This document shows positions 46,711-59,029 of a DNA stretch of 64,000 nt, in pieces; positions within the stretch are counted from its first letter, which is position 1, and every line of letters starts with the position of its first letter. Under the pieces are notes generated by a model, which was not told the DNA's origin, did not search any database, and saw only the letters and a list, made by a program, of their open reading frames with translations. The translations under genes and the position numbers were made by a program. Source of the DNA: Hyperoodon ampullatus (lineage: Eukaryota; Chordata; Mammalia; Artiodactyla; Ziphiidae); NCBI GenBank assembly GCA_949752795.1, contig OX457071.1, forward strand, positions 25,466,800 through 25,530,799, written 5' to 3'.

Positions 46711-47170
46711 GGAATACTACTCAGCCCTAAAAAGGAATGAAATAATGTCATTTGTAGCAACATGGGTGGACCTAGAGATTATCATACTAAGTGAAGTAAG
46801 TCAGAGAAAGACAAATATCATATGACATCACTTATATGTGGAATCGAAAAAAATAATATAAATGAACTTATTTACAGAACAGAAATAGACTCACAGACAT
46901 AGAAAACAAATTTATGGTTACCAAAGGGGAAGGGGGGAGGGGTGATAAATTAGGAATTTGGAATTAACAGATATACACTACTAAATATAAAATAGATAAA
47001 CAACAAGGATCTTACTATATAGCACAGGGGACTAGATTCAATATCTTGTAATAACAAATAATGGAAAACAATCTGAAAAAGAATATGTATATGTACATGT
47101 AACTGAATCACTTTGCTATACATCTGAAACACGGTAAATCAAATATACTTCAATATAAATAAATAAATTA

Positions 47171-49204
47171 GAAAACATCAGACATAAGCAAATAGATAGT
47201 GATACATAATCCTTTTAAAGTCATGAGACCATTCCTCCATGGATTTTTGGCGGTAGGGTGAGGGGCAGAATTAGCCCAGGATAACTCTTTGGAGCTTCAT
47301 GTTCTGTCTAAATGTTTTCTTTCTGGCATGTTCTTCCCTGACTGATTTCCAGTCTATACTCTCCCACTCCTTTCAACCTCACTACCGTCACTGCTTCCAC
47401 CTACTTAAGACTCACATTAGATTTTGATTTTAAGACTATTTTAGAGTTACTAGCGTTTTAATATCAATTGCGGTGGCAAAACATAATTTTTGTAACTTAA
47501 GAACTGATTCACACAAATACACAATGAACATGTATAAAATTTATTCAACTTATTAATTACTGAGGACACCAGTAGATGGTAAAGTGGTTTCAAAAACCAT
47601 TTTAAGGACCTGGCTATTTATAGGCAATTTGAAAAACAAGAAAGAGTATTAGGATAAGATTGCTAGTTTGACACAAAACTGGTTAATGTCCTACAAGGCA
47701 ATAAACCACTGTGTATCTTTTCCATCAGACAGAAATCATTTGCATCTCTATCAAACGAAAACTACAAGTAAATATGTAATTCCACAGTGCCTGTGACCAA
47801 TCAATAATAAATTTCAAAGTCAAGCAGTAGTACATTGGCCTACAACAGTAAATAATTTGGAAATGGGCATAAAATATGACATTAAAAGATAATAGAGTTA
47901 TTCTCTGGACCTTGTTTGTAGGTTTTGGATAATATTTTTTTTAAAGTAGGAATGCAAGTCCTATTGCTCTATCATTATTCCAATCCAGTTTATAACGTTT
48001 CTGATAATATTTAAGAAGGGTCTTTAGAGCATATGTTTGTCACTAGTTGAGGTATCAGTATACCTATGTATCTTAAATAGGAAAGATATTCAACTAAAAA
48101 TATTTGCTAAAGGACACAACTGTCATGCCAGACAGTGGTACTCATCAGACTGGAGTCTTCAAGGAAGGTCACTAAAATAGAAAATCTGAATAATCAGAAA
48201 CCATGTCTGAGATGGATCATGGCAAGCTAGGGATTGGGAAACTGATTTAAGAATTGGGATCAAGGAGTATGCAGGGCTGGGAAAGCCAGAAAGCAAAGCT
48301 TGAGGGTAGACTAAGTCAGATGTCAAGATCTATAGCCAAGATCTTATTTAGCCAACAGGCCTCAGAGGTCAGAACAGATGAGGTAGACAGACAGGGCCGA
48401 AGTACTCAGAGAGACTAAATCAAGGGTACCACCTAAGAAATGTAAGAGCTTTGATCTCAGACTATACTTGACACCCCTCATCTACCCACACTAGAAAGGC
48501 TGCTTAATACAAGGGCAGAGGCTCCATCCCAGGGCCAAGTGTTGCCCAGCTATGTGGACTCTTCTACATGCTTCATGGTTTAGAAACTACAGATAAATTT
48601 TGACAACAGAAAAAAATAAGAGATAGAAGAATAATATTCCTGTATTCCCAAAGTTCTAGTTAAGTGGTCTATTCCCCTCTCAAACTAACTGCTTATAAAA
48701 GAGAAAACTGAAATGAGGCTAATGCCTCTGGAAATCGATTTTTGAATCATTCCTAAGTTTTTATTTGATCCCACTGACATACCTTTCTGATGTCAGTGAA
48801 AGTATAACTCCTATTTTTACGTAAACAAGAATCTTCATCTCTTTTGCATTGATGAGTGAAGGTAATTTGAATATTAAACAGTGAAATTAATCAGCATAGG
48901 AAGTTAACACAAAGAGCACTTATCCTTTGGAGTGATGACCCAGGACATGACCATTTTTCTTTAAGAATTGCGTCTCCCTCTCTACACATAAGGCTTGGTC
49001 CTGGCTGCCATGTTGACCCTGTCCCTTTGGCAAAACTGTTTGAACCAGGGGTGGTACTCACACAAGTTGGGCCAATCAACGTTTCTCTCTTGAGAAGTTG
49101 GAATTGGGATTTGAGGAAGCTAGTTAGTCTCTGCTAGTTGCTCAAACTGAGGATGTGCAAAAGCAGGCACTCTTGGGGAGTTCTTTTATTATTTTGCCGT
49201 CTAA
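47171..49204. other. Non-coding stretch without recognised elements
   Basis: About 2 kb with no repeat family I can name and no exon-like frame. Confidence 0.35.
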
Positions 49205-49350
49205 TATGGCAGAGTCTAGCCTCATGTGGCCATTAAAATTAAAATTAAAATTAAAAATTCAGATATTTAATCACCCCAGCCATATTTCAAGTGCCCAATA
49301 GACACATGTAGCTAGCGACTACCATATTGAATGGTGCAGTTATAGAATAT
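49205..49350 (-). mobile_element. Possible hAT-type DNA transposon remnant
   Basis: 'catttcaagtgcccaataga' and 'cacatgtagctagcgactac' then 'catattgaatggtgcag' match one end of a common hAT-type MITE (text: acatgtggctagtggctaccatattgg). A five-fold aaaatt run at 49231-49258 sits inside. Family and orientation are uncertain. Confidence 0.4.
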
Positions 49351-50248
49351 TTTCATCACTGCAGACATTTGTTGAACATCACTGATTTACCACATACTCA
49401 GAGAAGCAGAGGAAGCCTGTGTGCAGAGGCAGGGGAAGGAAGTAGAACCAAGAGACAAAGAAAAGGTAGGAGATTAGCTACCTCTATTTTCAAGGCCCTG
49501 TTCTAGTCTCTAGTAAGACTCAACTCTTACCTGCCTTTAAACTCCGTGAAATATGTGTCTATATCCCTATAGTAAATTTTCCTTTCTCACTGAAGCTAGT
49601 TCATTTAGAATGTTTTACTTGCAACTCAAAGATGCTAGATTAACACAATTTGAACCATTTTAGCCTTCCCCGTCTTCTTTCCCATCACATTGGTGCTGAA
49701 TTTCTTGGATCGTTATTGCTGTTTCTCACTTCATTTTGTCTACAATATGTTTTTTACATTTATCTGCAGTGAAAATTTCAATAATGTACTGAGCAGGGGG
49801 TATTAATTTTTAATTTTAGATCTTCAAATTAGATAGTCCAGGCTAATTCCTGTGGGTAAAACTTGGGTGGGTTAAAGTGAGGTCTTAGGTACAGAATTAA
49901 TTGGAAGGTGACTTGTTTACTTCCTCTATCCAGAAAAGTACTAAATAAAGTGCCTCCCGGAGAAAGAAAGGACTAGTCAAGATGTCGCATGAGTCTCAAG
50001 CTTGCCACATACATATTATCTCAGAGAACTGCATCTGTGTGACTTAGGAGTCCCCTCAGAAAGACTTTACTTCCCCTTAGTATCTTTTTTTGCTACAACA
50101 TTTTGGGAGAGAAGGCAGCGGCCTTATATCAGCAGACATAACTTCAGAACACACAGGCTTGCAAAGCAAAAGCAGTCTTGACCTCGGGTGGGCAGAATAC
50201 CTTTGATCTTCACCAGCCGTGTAGCTGCCTGAGATTATCTCAAATGCT

Positions 50249-50252
<4 letters not shown>
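49351..50252. other. Non-coding stretch without recognised elements
   Basis: No named repeat or exon. Confidence 0.35.

Positions 50253-50284
<32 letters not shown>
50253..50284. repeat. (GA)n microsatellite
   Basis: About 16 uninterrupted ga units. Confidence 0.95.
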
Positions 50285-50286
<2 letters not shown>

Positions 50287-50582
50287 AGCCTGAAGCTACA
50301 CTAACTCCACTACCTGCCCTGTGCAATGATCCCTTACAAGTGAAGGGACTGCTGTGAAAAGCGACTCAAGTCCATGGGTGGGGAGGGAGAGGAATTTCTA
50401 TGTGAGAAAGCAGTTTGCCACCTGAAACTCTGCCTGTTGTCTAAGGGAGGTGAGTCACCTTCCTTATGTGTTGATGGGCCTGTGTCTGTAAGTTTAGGAG
50501 TAAGATCCAGAAGTACAAAGGGGAAGATAACTGGAATTGGGAAATTAGAGGAGAATCTGAGTAGAAAAAGAGAGGCAATATC

Positions 50583-50784
50583 GGGCTTCCCTGGTGGCGC
50601 AGTGGTTGAGAGTCCGCCTGCTGATGCGGGGGACACGGGTTCGTGCCCCAGTCTGGGAAGATCCCACATGCCGCGGAGCGGCTGGGCCCGTGAGCCATGG
50701 CCGCTGAGCCTGCGCGTCCGGAGCCTGTGCTCCGCAACGGGAGAGGCCACAACAGTGAGAGGCCCGCAAAAAAAAAAAAAAAAA
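50583..50784 (+). mobile_element. CHR-type young SINE
   Basis: 'gggcttccctggtggcgcag' to 'cagtgagaggcccgc' then an A run. The usual gtaccgc end is missing, so the 3' end is slightly short. No clear target duplication. Confidence 0.94.
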
Positions 50785-51175
50785 GTTCTTTCTTGTGAGA
50801 TGCTCAACACAAATGTTCACTCCAACTTCTCTCCTATAAAATTTTAGTCACCCCCCCGCCAAATAACAAAGGCCTCTCCTGTTCAGGGAGATGAGCTAAC
50901 CTGACACAATTCATGAGAAGTGGGCCAAAGACAAATCCCTTAGTATGAGGTTATTCTATGTAATTCTTCTTCATAATCAGTGCTTAACTTTTATTAACAA
51001 ATGATGGCCTTGAGTAAGCTTTGTGAGGCTGTTTAATCTCATAGGAAATTACATTTCAGCCATCTTAAGTTCAACCTTCGTATTTTTGCCCAACAAAGGT
51101 TAGTTGGTGCTCAGATTTAATGTGAAGCAATGAAAAAGGAGCAGTAGTAATAAAACCAATAACAACCACTACAAC
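50785..51175. other. Non-coding stretch without recognised elements
   Basis: Nothing named here. Confidence 0.35.
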
Positions 51176-51375
51176 AATAATGGCTTTCATTCACTGGCCA
51201 CTTATTACACTCTTGGTGCTGTACACATATATCCATCTATCTCATCTAATTCTCACAACAAACCTAAGTGGTACTGCCCTATTTTGTAGATGGCATAATT
51301 GAAGCCCAGTGGATTAAGTAACCCACTGAAGGTTAATCTCTAAGTGATGGAAGCAGAATTTGTATCTAGGCATAC
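51176..51375 (-). mobile_element. MIR SINE, minus strand
   Basis: 'ggccacttattacactcttg', 'ctaattctcacaacaaacct' and 'gaagcccagtggattaagta' then 'gtgatggaagcagaatttg' give reverse-complement MIR. Confidence 0.68.
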
Positions 51376-52034
51376 AAGTCATAGCTATAGTAAGAAATAA
51401 ATGGCCCATAGGAAAATTGGAACTCAGGGAGTTTAATAAATGCATGTGGAAAGTATAGGGTAGTATTCCAGGGCTAGTTCCAGGGGCAGCCATCACTATC
51501 CTTGGCTCAAAGGGACAGGGGATGTGGTGCTTATCAGCAGACGGTGTCTTTCAGAAGCTATGACCTTTGGTCAGAGATATAGGTAGCCCATGGTGACCAT
51601 GGAGAGGAAGCTGGTGAATTTAGTACCCTGACCACACACCCTTTCTTCTCTCTACTGGAGCCCCCCCATTGGTAAAACTGAATGCGAAGCAAATGCTTTT
51701 TGTGAGCAGATTCTTTGAGGCTTTGGAGTTTCACATCCAAGTCAATGGATAAACCACAGAAAGTGAGAACCCAGAACCACAGAAACTAAGAGGTCCACAA
51801 GATAACAAGGACATGGAAATCTTGGGGAGGCTTAGACTTCCCCAGGTTATGGAATTAGGGGTTTAAGACTATTATGTCTAGATGTCAAGAGTTGGAGACT
51901 CTCTTGAGTTCCATTTGATGTCTGGTTTGCATACAGATAGAGTTCACTTAGGTTTGAAGTTATATCTACTGATTGCTGAACTTTTCATTGTTCTGAAATA
52001 TATATGCAGTCAGTTCTGCTGTATTCTTTGTTTT
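51376..52034. other. Non-coding stretch without recognised elements
   Basis: No exon or named repeat. Confidence 0.35.
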
Positions 52035-52052
52035 GAAAAAAACTATTTTTTT

Positions 52053-52252
52053 TTTTTTTTTTGTTACGCGGGCCTCTCACTGTTGTGGCCTCTCCCCTTG
52101 CGGAGCACAGGCTCTGGACGCACAGGCTCAACGGCCATGGCTCACGGGCCCAGCCGCTCCGCGGCATGTGGGATCTTCCCAGACCGGGGCACGAACCCGT
52201 GTCCCCTGCATTGGCAGGCGGACTCTCAACTACTGCGCCACCAGGGAAGCCC
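52053..52252 (-). mobile_element. CHR-type young SINE, minus strand
   Basis: T run, 'gttacgcgggcctctcactg' to 'cgccaccagggaagccc'. A perfect target duplication of about 18 bp, gaaaaaaactattttttt, lies at 52035-52052 and 52253-52270. Confidence 0.95.
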
Positions 52253-52395
52253 GAAAAAAACTATTTTTTTACAACATGATTGATATATTAGGGAACAGTT
52301 TGAGCATAATTGCTTTTGCACAGTTTTGTCCAGTAGAAACACTAGAGTAAATACAGAAAGTTACACCAGCTGAACAAAGCTGCATAGAAAGACAC

Positions 52396-52398
<3 letters not shown>

Positions 52399-52430
<32 letters not shown>
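52399..52430. repeat. (CA)n microsatellite
   Basis: About 16 ca units. A shorter one lies at 53771-53800 followed by a (GA)n-like run. Confidence 0.95.
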
Positions 52431-52432
<2 letters not shown>

Positions 52433-55400
52433 CTTAAACATCTACCAGCTATGTCAGTTCCTTGTATGTTAAGCCACACTCATTCATACCCGATATTACA
52501 ACTTTCCATGCAAATGTATGATTTTGCATAGCACAGTGATTCTTAGGAAAGAATATGTCACATTGTAGCAGAACTGGGTGTATGTATCACTGATGGGCCA
52601 AAGACTTATGTCAACAACTGGTGCTCCACTGCCCAACTTTTCCAGGCAGTCTCTGAAATATGAGATGTTCAGGCTAAACCACGGGTCCTCTTAGAGGCAC
52701 TCCTACTTTTCCTTGCTCATGTTTGAGCCCTTCCTTTCCCCAGATCTCTACTGAGGTCTTTTCTCCTCACATGCTTAGTAGATCATGGGAGAGACTGTCA
52801 AAAGGAAATAGGGCTCACTCTCTCTCCCTGGTTGAGAGGTGATAAAACTTGGGTTTAAATCTCCTCTGCTTGGTCTAGGCCAGAGATTTCTCCTAATGTC
52901 AAACCATCAGCTAGTGGTGGTTGATTATGAAGTTCCTATAGTCCCTAGGAAAATAAGAAAAATAAAAATAATGTGATTATTTTTTCATAAAATGAGATAC
53001 ATTGAATTTTAAGGATTATCTTTTATTCTGATCTTTTTTATATGAAATGGTCATTATTTGGGGTTCTATTTTTTCTTAACACCCTTAGCTTGCAAAATGA
53101 AAACATTTTTAAAGTCTGTATCCCATTTTTTTTTTCCATTTACTGTACCGTAAAGTTCCAACACCTAGGCATCACTCCTCCAGATATGCAATTTTAGTTT
53201 GCCAGCCCTCCAGGGATATGCTGGGCTTTATTATCTTCTTGATCGCGGCATTTTGGCAAATGGACTGTCAAGAGAGCAGACCCCGTAACTGCCCATGAAG
53301 AGACAATCTAGACCCCCTTAGTCCTCTGTTGAAATACTCAGAATAAAAGTTTTAAGTCAAACAGTTAATTTCCCATATTGTATCATTTTCTGCATTCAAA
53401 TAGTATGGGACAGCTGTCAATTGTAGACACAAAGATAGGAAATCAGATGTGCATAATATATAAAAACAATGTCCAGTCCCTTCTACCCTGGCCCAGATGG
53501 TGAGGGAACACACCAAACCTGGGAGGAAAAACGGTCTCAGGACCAAAGTGGGACAGCCAGTGGAAATCAGATTTGGTAGGAAGGGAGTGGTCTTGGAAGC
53601 ACAAATGTGGTCATTTCATTCTTATATGAAGAGGGTTACACCATCTAAAATTGAAAGAGGAAGTTAACACAAACAGACTGAATAAAGGTAATAAAACACT
53701 TGTTCTACACCTTTATCAATCACCTGTTTCATCCTGTCTAGCTCTCTGACAGATATCACAAGGGATTCTCAAACACACACACACACATACACAAATACAT
53801 AGAGAGAGATATAGATATTCCCTGTCCTCAAGGAATCAAAACATGTTTTTTTTAAAAACAAAACAAAACAAATATTGTTAGGAGAATAAACTAAATGATA
53901 TAATAAGGACAAAAGTAAATCAAAGTCAGAAAAGAAAAAGAAAAAAAAAAAAGAATGTGTGTTGGAATGATTAATTTCAGGAACTCCATGAAGTAGAAGA
54001 GAGAACATGTGGGGAAACAGCAAATAAACCAGCTTCTCTGAGTGGAAGAATCGGCTTGGGGTGGGGTGAGGTGGGGAAGGCAGTAGGAAATGAAGTTAGA
54101 TAAGAAGACCCAAACCAGTTTACAGATGTCCTTGGATGTAAGGCAAAAAGAATTGCCGTCTCCACCTCCTCTTTTATTAGTTCCTTTTTAACATGTTCTC
54201 TTACTTCCAATGCCAATCTCTCTAATTCCACTGACTTTACTCCTTACTCAAAAGTAGGCAAAATGTACCAGACCCAAAGTTCTATGAACAGCTGTTCAAT
54301 GCTTCTGGATTGCATCTTGTCTTTGCAAAGGTGTGGCGGCTCAAGGTAAGGAGACCCTGTCTGGAGGAGCCGCAGGGCCGGCAGAAGCACCGGGACGCCA
54401 GGGGTTCTCCAGCTAAAGGCACATTACAGAATTTACATTGGTCGTAGTAATTCCCGGATGCCTATTATCTTTAATCTGCTGAACCATCACTGGGATCCAG
54501 GAAGGGAATTTAAGTCATGTGAAAAAAATTATCATTATGAAATTCATTTAACTAGATATTTTGGGAGATTATATTCCTTGCAATACATCATCTTTGATAA
54601 ATTACAAGGCTGCTAATACTTAACTAATACTTATTTTACTTCTACCTGTGAACTTTGATGAGATTTTCTAGGCATTTTAAAGCCTGTTTAGTCCAAAGTG
54701 GTAATGAATTATGAACATCTAGTTTTATTTCCTCCTCTGCTGTCACTTTCTTAATTATTTTTGGTTTCACGGTCTTCCATGTCTAGGATAATTGTTGGAT
54801 AATTTTCCCCTTCATTCTGGTACAGTTAGAGTTCAGTTTGAGTGCACACCATCCCTCTCCCCCTGGAAGGAATAACAAGAATGTTCATGTCTTGTTTTAA
54901 CAAGTGGATGATCTGCCCCAACTTCAGAGTCAGAACTTCACACTGTAAAAAGGAGACCATTATGTTTAAATTTTTGCCCTGTGAGAAAAGCAGGATATGT
55001 CAGGCCTCCACTTAAGTTTTCCCTTTTATCCTTATGAGTTCCTCTCATGAGCTAATTTCTTTCACAGACTATATAAGCCCCTTAAAGAGCAGGACTGTTC
55101 CCTGACAAAACACACTGGCACGCAGTTAATCATTAATTTTGCATGGTCCACATCTGCTGTCTGCTGGACTGTATATTGTTTGAGAGACTTCCTCCCATTA
55201 GTATAAATGCTACTGTGTGAGGGTCAGTGTGAGATGTTTATCTGAGCTATTATCAGCAGTCCAGACAGAGTCTCAGGCCTCCCCTTAACAAGTCCAACTT
55301 ACAGTTCACAGGGCTTAAACCTACATGAATACAGGAGTATTTTTTATGGCAAAACAACAGCTGCAGGGGCAGACTCAGCGACACGCCCGGCTGAGTATGT

Positions 55401-55858
55401 GCAGACACTAAAAACAGGTGCACCTCACGACCCAAAGTGTTGTGTGCTGTAAAAAATTTAAAGAGAAAAAAAGCATGACATTCATTTCTTCATCAGATCA
55501 AGGTCTAAATAAAGTATGTATTGGGGGCACATAAAGGAATTCAGAAACTTGATCAGCTGAAACACCAAGGCTTTAAAAGAAAAAAAAAAAAAGAGCCATA
55601 AAGGTAGAACTTAAAATCGTCAGAGAAGGATTACATTTCTTTTACTGCTGGTGAGTACACTACCTTATAAAAGTCTAAGGAGGCAGCCAGCCGTGCACAT
55701 AATAAAAGTTACTTTTTAATGGCAAGCAAATTAAATTATATCATCTTTCTTCTCTTTCTTGGACTTGGTCTAGGGTTCCAGTTTTATACCACTTGGGGAA
55801 AAGTTGAAATTAGGCTTTGTGTGGGTGGAGGAGAGGCAGATTTGAATGTGATCCTGTC
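52431..55858. other. Largely unique non-coding stretch
   Basis: I recognise no interspersed repeat in about 3.4 kb. A donor-like 'ctcaaggtaagg' lies near 54339 in a locally GC-rich patch (54329-54415), without an exon I can support. 55030-55450 looks unworn and could be conserved. Confidence 0.4.
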
Positions 55859-56340
55859 CAAATAATCTCTTGCAGCCTCGCTCTAGGGTGGGCCGTGAAG
55901 GCTGGAAACAGTGAGCCTCCCAGCCCCCGGCGGAGGGGCCACACCTCCGTGGCCACGCTGCCAGGAAGGCTGCAAAGGCGGTGCCCAATAAATGTCAACG
56001 TTGTGTGGCTCTTTCAACTTGAAAGCGACTCGCACAAGTTTACTTGGAAATTAACACTGCAGTCATACAGAAGGGGGAAAGGAACGTGTGTTGTTTCCAG
56101 ACATAATTGAGATTGAACTCTAACCAATTCCGAAACAAGCGATACTTTCCGCAGCCCCGGAGAAGCCAGCTGGCCTCGGGCAGAAGGGAAGTATTGCAAC
56201 CATCGGGGACACAAAGCGCTCTGTATGCAGCTCGCAGAGAGAGGCGGCCCTGCCACTCGGGCTGGCCATTCATCTTTGTGTGTCCTCGTGACAGAGGTAG
56301 TGTTGAGAAGGAGACGCACACGCCCCCTCCAACGTGAGTA
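55859..56340. promoter_or_regulatory. CpG-rich stretch, candidate small CpG island
   Basis: By eye there are about two dozen CG dinucleotides in roughly 480 bases, in balanced to GC-rich sequence that is not SINE-derived. The CpG-rich DNA elsewhere in the window is mostly SINE, hAT or minisatellite. The right end has a donor-like 'ccaacgtgagtactg'. It could mark a promoter or a first non-coding exon. Two minus-strand frames and one plus-strand frame cross it, none recognisable. Confidence 0.35.
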
Positions 56341-57910
56341 CTGCTTCTGTGGTCTAAGTGGTCCCCAACACCAGCTGCAATTGAAGCACTGCTGACCCAG
56401 GAAAGGACCCAAGATCACTTTCAACCTGCTGTGTAGACATCAATAATGCAGGCCTGTCCCCCAGAGCTCTGAGCAGTTCCCTGCCTTCTATGGAGCCTGA
56501 CTTGTCCCCGGCTCTTGAGGAGGTCAGCAGCAGCCCACTGAGGAAACCAGAGACAACCTCAAGAGACGTGATTCAGCCCCAGCAGAACACTGATATGTGC
56601 AGGCTCTCCCTGGAGGCCTGACACTCTTAGATTTGGAGACTGAGAATTCTCAAGTTATGTAAAAGTTGAGTAAAAATAACAATGCTGCTGCTACCTTTTA
56701 TTATAGAAGTTACACATTTAGTCCCTTGCAACTCAACTCCTGGGGATGTGAGGATGACTGCATTGCTGATTCATTGGCTTGGGACCCTCTTGGGTTTCTA
56801 TTTTCAGTGGAGAGCCAGGCCTTTGATCTGGGGTAAAATAAGTTATGATGAATGGAGTAGTTTATAGAAATAATTTTCTTAGGCATCATGGCAGTATTTT
56901 GAAGCTATAATATTCTTAATGGTATAGTTTCGGGGGTTTTTTTTGGATTTTTTGTTCTAAGGAAGATTATAAAAGCTTCAAGCAAGGGATTGAAGGGTTT
57001 TAGTTATTTTAATATCATGAGGTTACCACCCCTGACCCCCTCCTCACAATTCCATTGTCAAGAGAAAGAACTGAATTTTACTATTGAATTAACTGTCAGA
57101 AAGATAACTGATACAAATTCAAGTGTTCTGAATGTATTTAGCTAAAATGTTTACATACTGATAAAACATTTACAAATGCAGATAGAAGTGGGTAGCTGCT
57201 GAAGCATGTTTGTCTGCCCAAATAGGACTGGTGAGCAGTCTGGGTTGGGACTGACAAAAGAGACATTAACTCTCCCTCCATTTAGTTGGGGGAGAGGAGT
57301 TGTCAGAAGCAACTCAGCATTCAGAAGGTGGAGCAATCAAAAGAGTCCACACAGCATCATAACAAAGAGCATGGACATTTCCCACAGACCCATCTACTTT
57401 CAAACCCAGTTCTACCAGTGGGAACCCTGAACGCATTGTCTGAACTTAACCTTGTTTCCTGCATTTTAAACTACCTGAAGGCATGCTGTGCTGACTAAAT
57501 AAAACAGTGGGCTCCTAAAAGGTGTTATCTGATGTTGGGTATGAGCAAGCGTCTCCAAGCCAGGCATGTGAAGCAAAGATGAGTATATCCAGGCTCCGAA
57601 ACAGGTAAACAACTAACAATCAAGAGGTTGAGGAACTGTGGTGACAAAGAACAAAACTGAAGCTGCCAGAAGCCGTAAAAGTACCCAGAGAGCTAGGGAT
57701 CGAACGGTGGACCTGATGATCAAAATTCAGAATTTCAAAACCCTGGAGATCAAGTAAAGAGAAACTTTCAGGCCTGAAGCCCAAATATCACAGTGTGCAA
57801 ACCTAGCATTGTCTCCATCCCGACAGGGCAGAGAGTGATTTGCAGTGAGGACTGAACTGAGCCCACGTGGCTCCTATAGCCAGCAAGGCCAAAAGGAACA
57901 AAGCAGCATT
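56341..57910. other. Non-coding stretch without recognised elements
   Basis: No named repeat or credible exon. Confidence 0.35.
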
Positions 57911-58452
57911 CAGCGGTCCCCAACTTTTTTGGCCCAGGGACCGGTTTCGTGGAAGACAAGTTTTCCACAGACGGTGGGGGGCAGGGGGTGTTTTCAGAAT
58001 GATTCAAGCGCATTACATTTATTGTGCACTTTATTTCTATTATTATTACATTGTAATATATAATGAAGTAATTATTCAACTCACCATATTGCAGAATCAG
58101 TGGGAGCCCTGAGCTTGTTTTCCTGCAACTAGATGGTCCCATCTGGGGGTGATGGGACTGCCTCAGCTCCACCTCAGATCATCAGGCATTAGATTCTCAT
58201 AAGGAGCGCGCAGCCTAGATCCCTCGCACGCGCAATTCACAGTAGGGCTCGCGCTCCTATGAGAAACTAATGCCGCAGCGGATCTGACAGGAGGTGGAGC
58301 TCAGGCGGTAATGCGAGCGATGGGGCGTGGCTGTAAATACAGATGAAGCTTCACTCGCTCCCTAGCCCGCCGCTCACCTCCTGCTGTGCGGCCCGGTTCC
58401 TAACAGGCCATGGACGACTACTGCTCCATGGCCCAGGGGTTGGGGACCCCTG
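57911..58452 (-). mobile_element. hAT-type non-autonomous DNA transposon, full length by its ends
   Basis: The ends are inverted: cagcggtccccaac at 57911-57924 and gttggggacccctg at 58439-58452 (13 of 14 match when reversed). The interior has 'ggaccggtttcgtggaagac', 'gatcatcaggcattagattc', 'gagcgcgcagcctagatccc' and 'tgtgcggcccggttcctaac', text I know from a common mammalian element. I see no transposase frame, so it is a MITE-like copy. No matching 8-bp target duplication is visible. Family name and orientation are uncertain. Confidence 0.78.
58184..58273. other. Large inverted repeat inside the hAT element
   Basis: gcattagattctcataagga with gcgcgc on the left pairs with gcgctcctatgagaaactaa then tgc on the right, with few mismatches. 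It is an inherent part of the element and can form a long hairpin. Confidence 0.75.
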
Positions 58453-58536
58453 GTCTAGATAGAGGACAGGAATATTCTAAAGATATTTATCAGCTGTCAC
58501 TTGCTCTCTAGATGATGTCATCCAGTCTTAAGGCTT

Positions 58537-58861
58537 TGTATTAGTTTCCTGTGGCTTCCGTAACAAATTACCACAAACTTATTAGCTTAAATCAACACAA
58601 ATGTATTATCTTAAAGTTGTGGAGGTCACTGGGCCAGAAGCAAGGTGTCAGCTGGGCTATGTTCCTTCTGGAGGCTCTATGGGAAAAGCTACTCCTTTGC
58701 TCCTCCTATCTTCTAGATGCTGCTTGCATTCCTTGGCTCATGGTCTCTTCCTTCATCTTCAAAGCCAGCAGCTTAGCCATCCTCAAGTGCCTCTCTCTCT
58801 CTCTCTCTCCCTCTCCCTTCCCCTCTCTCTGACTCTGGCCCTCCTGCCTCCCTTTTATAAG
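58537..58861 (-). mobile_element. MLT1-type LTR, minus strand, partial
   Basis: 'tgtattagtttcctgtggct', 'ccgtaacaaattaccacaaa', 'gttccttctggaggctctat' and 'gcattccttggctcatggtc' form the reverse complement of the end of an MLT1-type LTR. A CT run (58791-58829) sits inside. It breaks off at 'cccttttataagg', so about the other half of the LTR is missing. Confidence 0.7.
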
Positions 58862-58863
58862 GT

Positions 58864-59020
58864 CTCAAACTCAATATGTCAAAAGCCAAACTACTGAATT
58901 CCACTCAACACCCTGTAGTACATTATTTCTACGCTCAGACCAAAAACCGTGAAGCCATTCTTGATTTCGCTCTTTCTTTTATATTCTACAACCAATGGGT
59001 ATGTTTGCTCTCTCTGTATG
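58864..59020 (+). mobile_element. L2 LINE fragment
   Basis: 'tcaaactcaatatgtcaaaa', 'aaaccgtgaagccattcttg' and 'atttcgctctttctttta' match the L2 segment seen also at about 42090-42240. Confidence 0.55.
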
Positions 59021-59029
59021 TTCTTACAA

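Larger units (their letters stand above)
46341..47170 (+). mobile_element. L1 LINE 3' end carrying a nested SINE and a CA repeat
   Basis: 'taatgttcatagcagcacta' leads to the SINE. The L1 text resumes as 'gcaatctaagtgtctatcaa', passes a (CA)n at 46668-46708, and continues 'aatggaatactactcagccc', 'catatgacatcacttatatg' and 'gtaactgaatcactttgcta' to a taaataaat tail. It is truncated at the 5' end. Confidence 0.9.

Noticed and set aside
50334..50847. Proteins with 'GGLSTTAPPGKP' and 'GSCPGPGRSHMPRS' motifs at many loci
   Set aside because: These recur at each CHR-type SINE on both strands and are translations of the SINE.
54329..54415. Exon ending in ctcaag|gtaagg
   Set aside because: The donor-like site is good but there is no convincing acceptor, frame or known peptide; kept only as a note.
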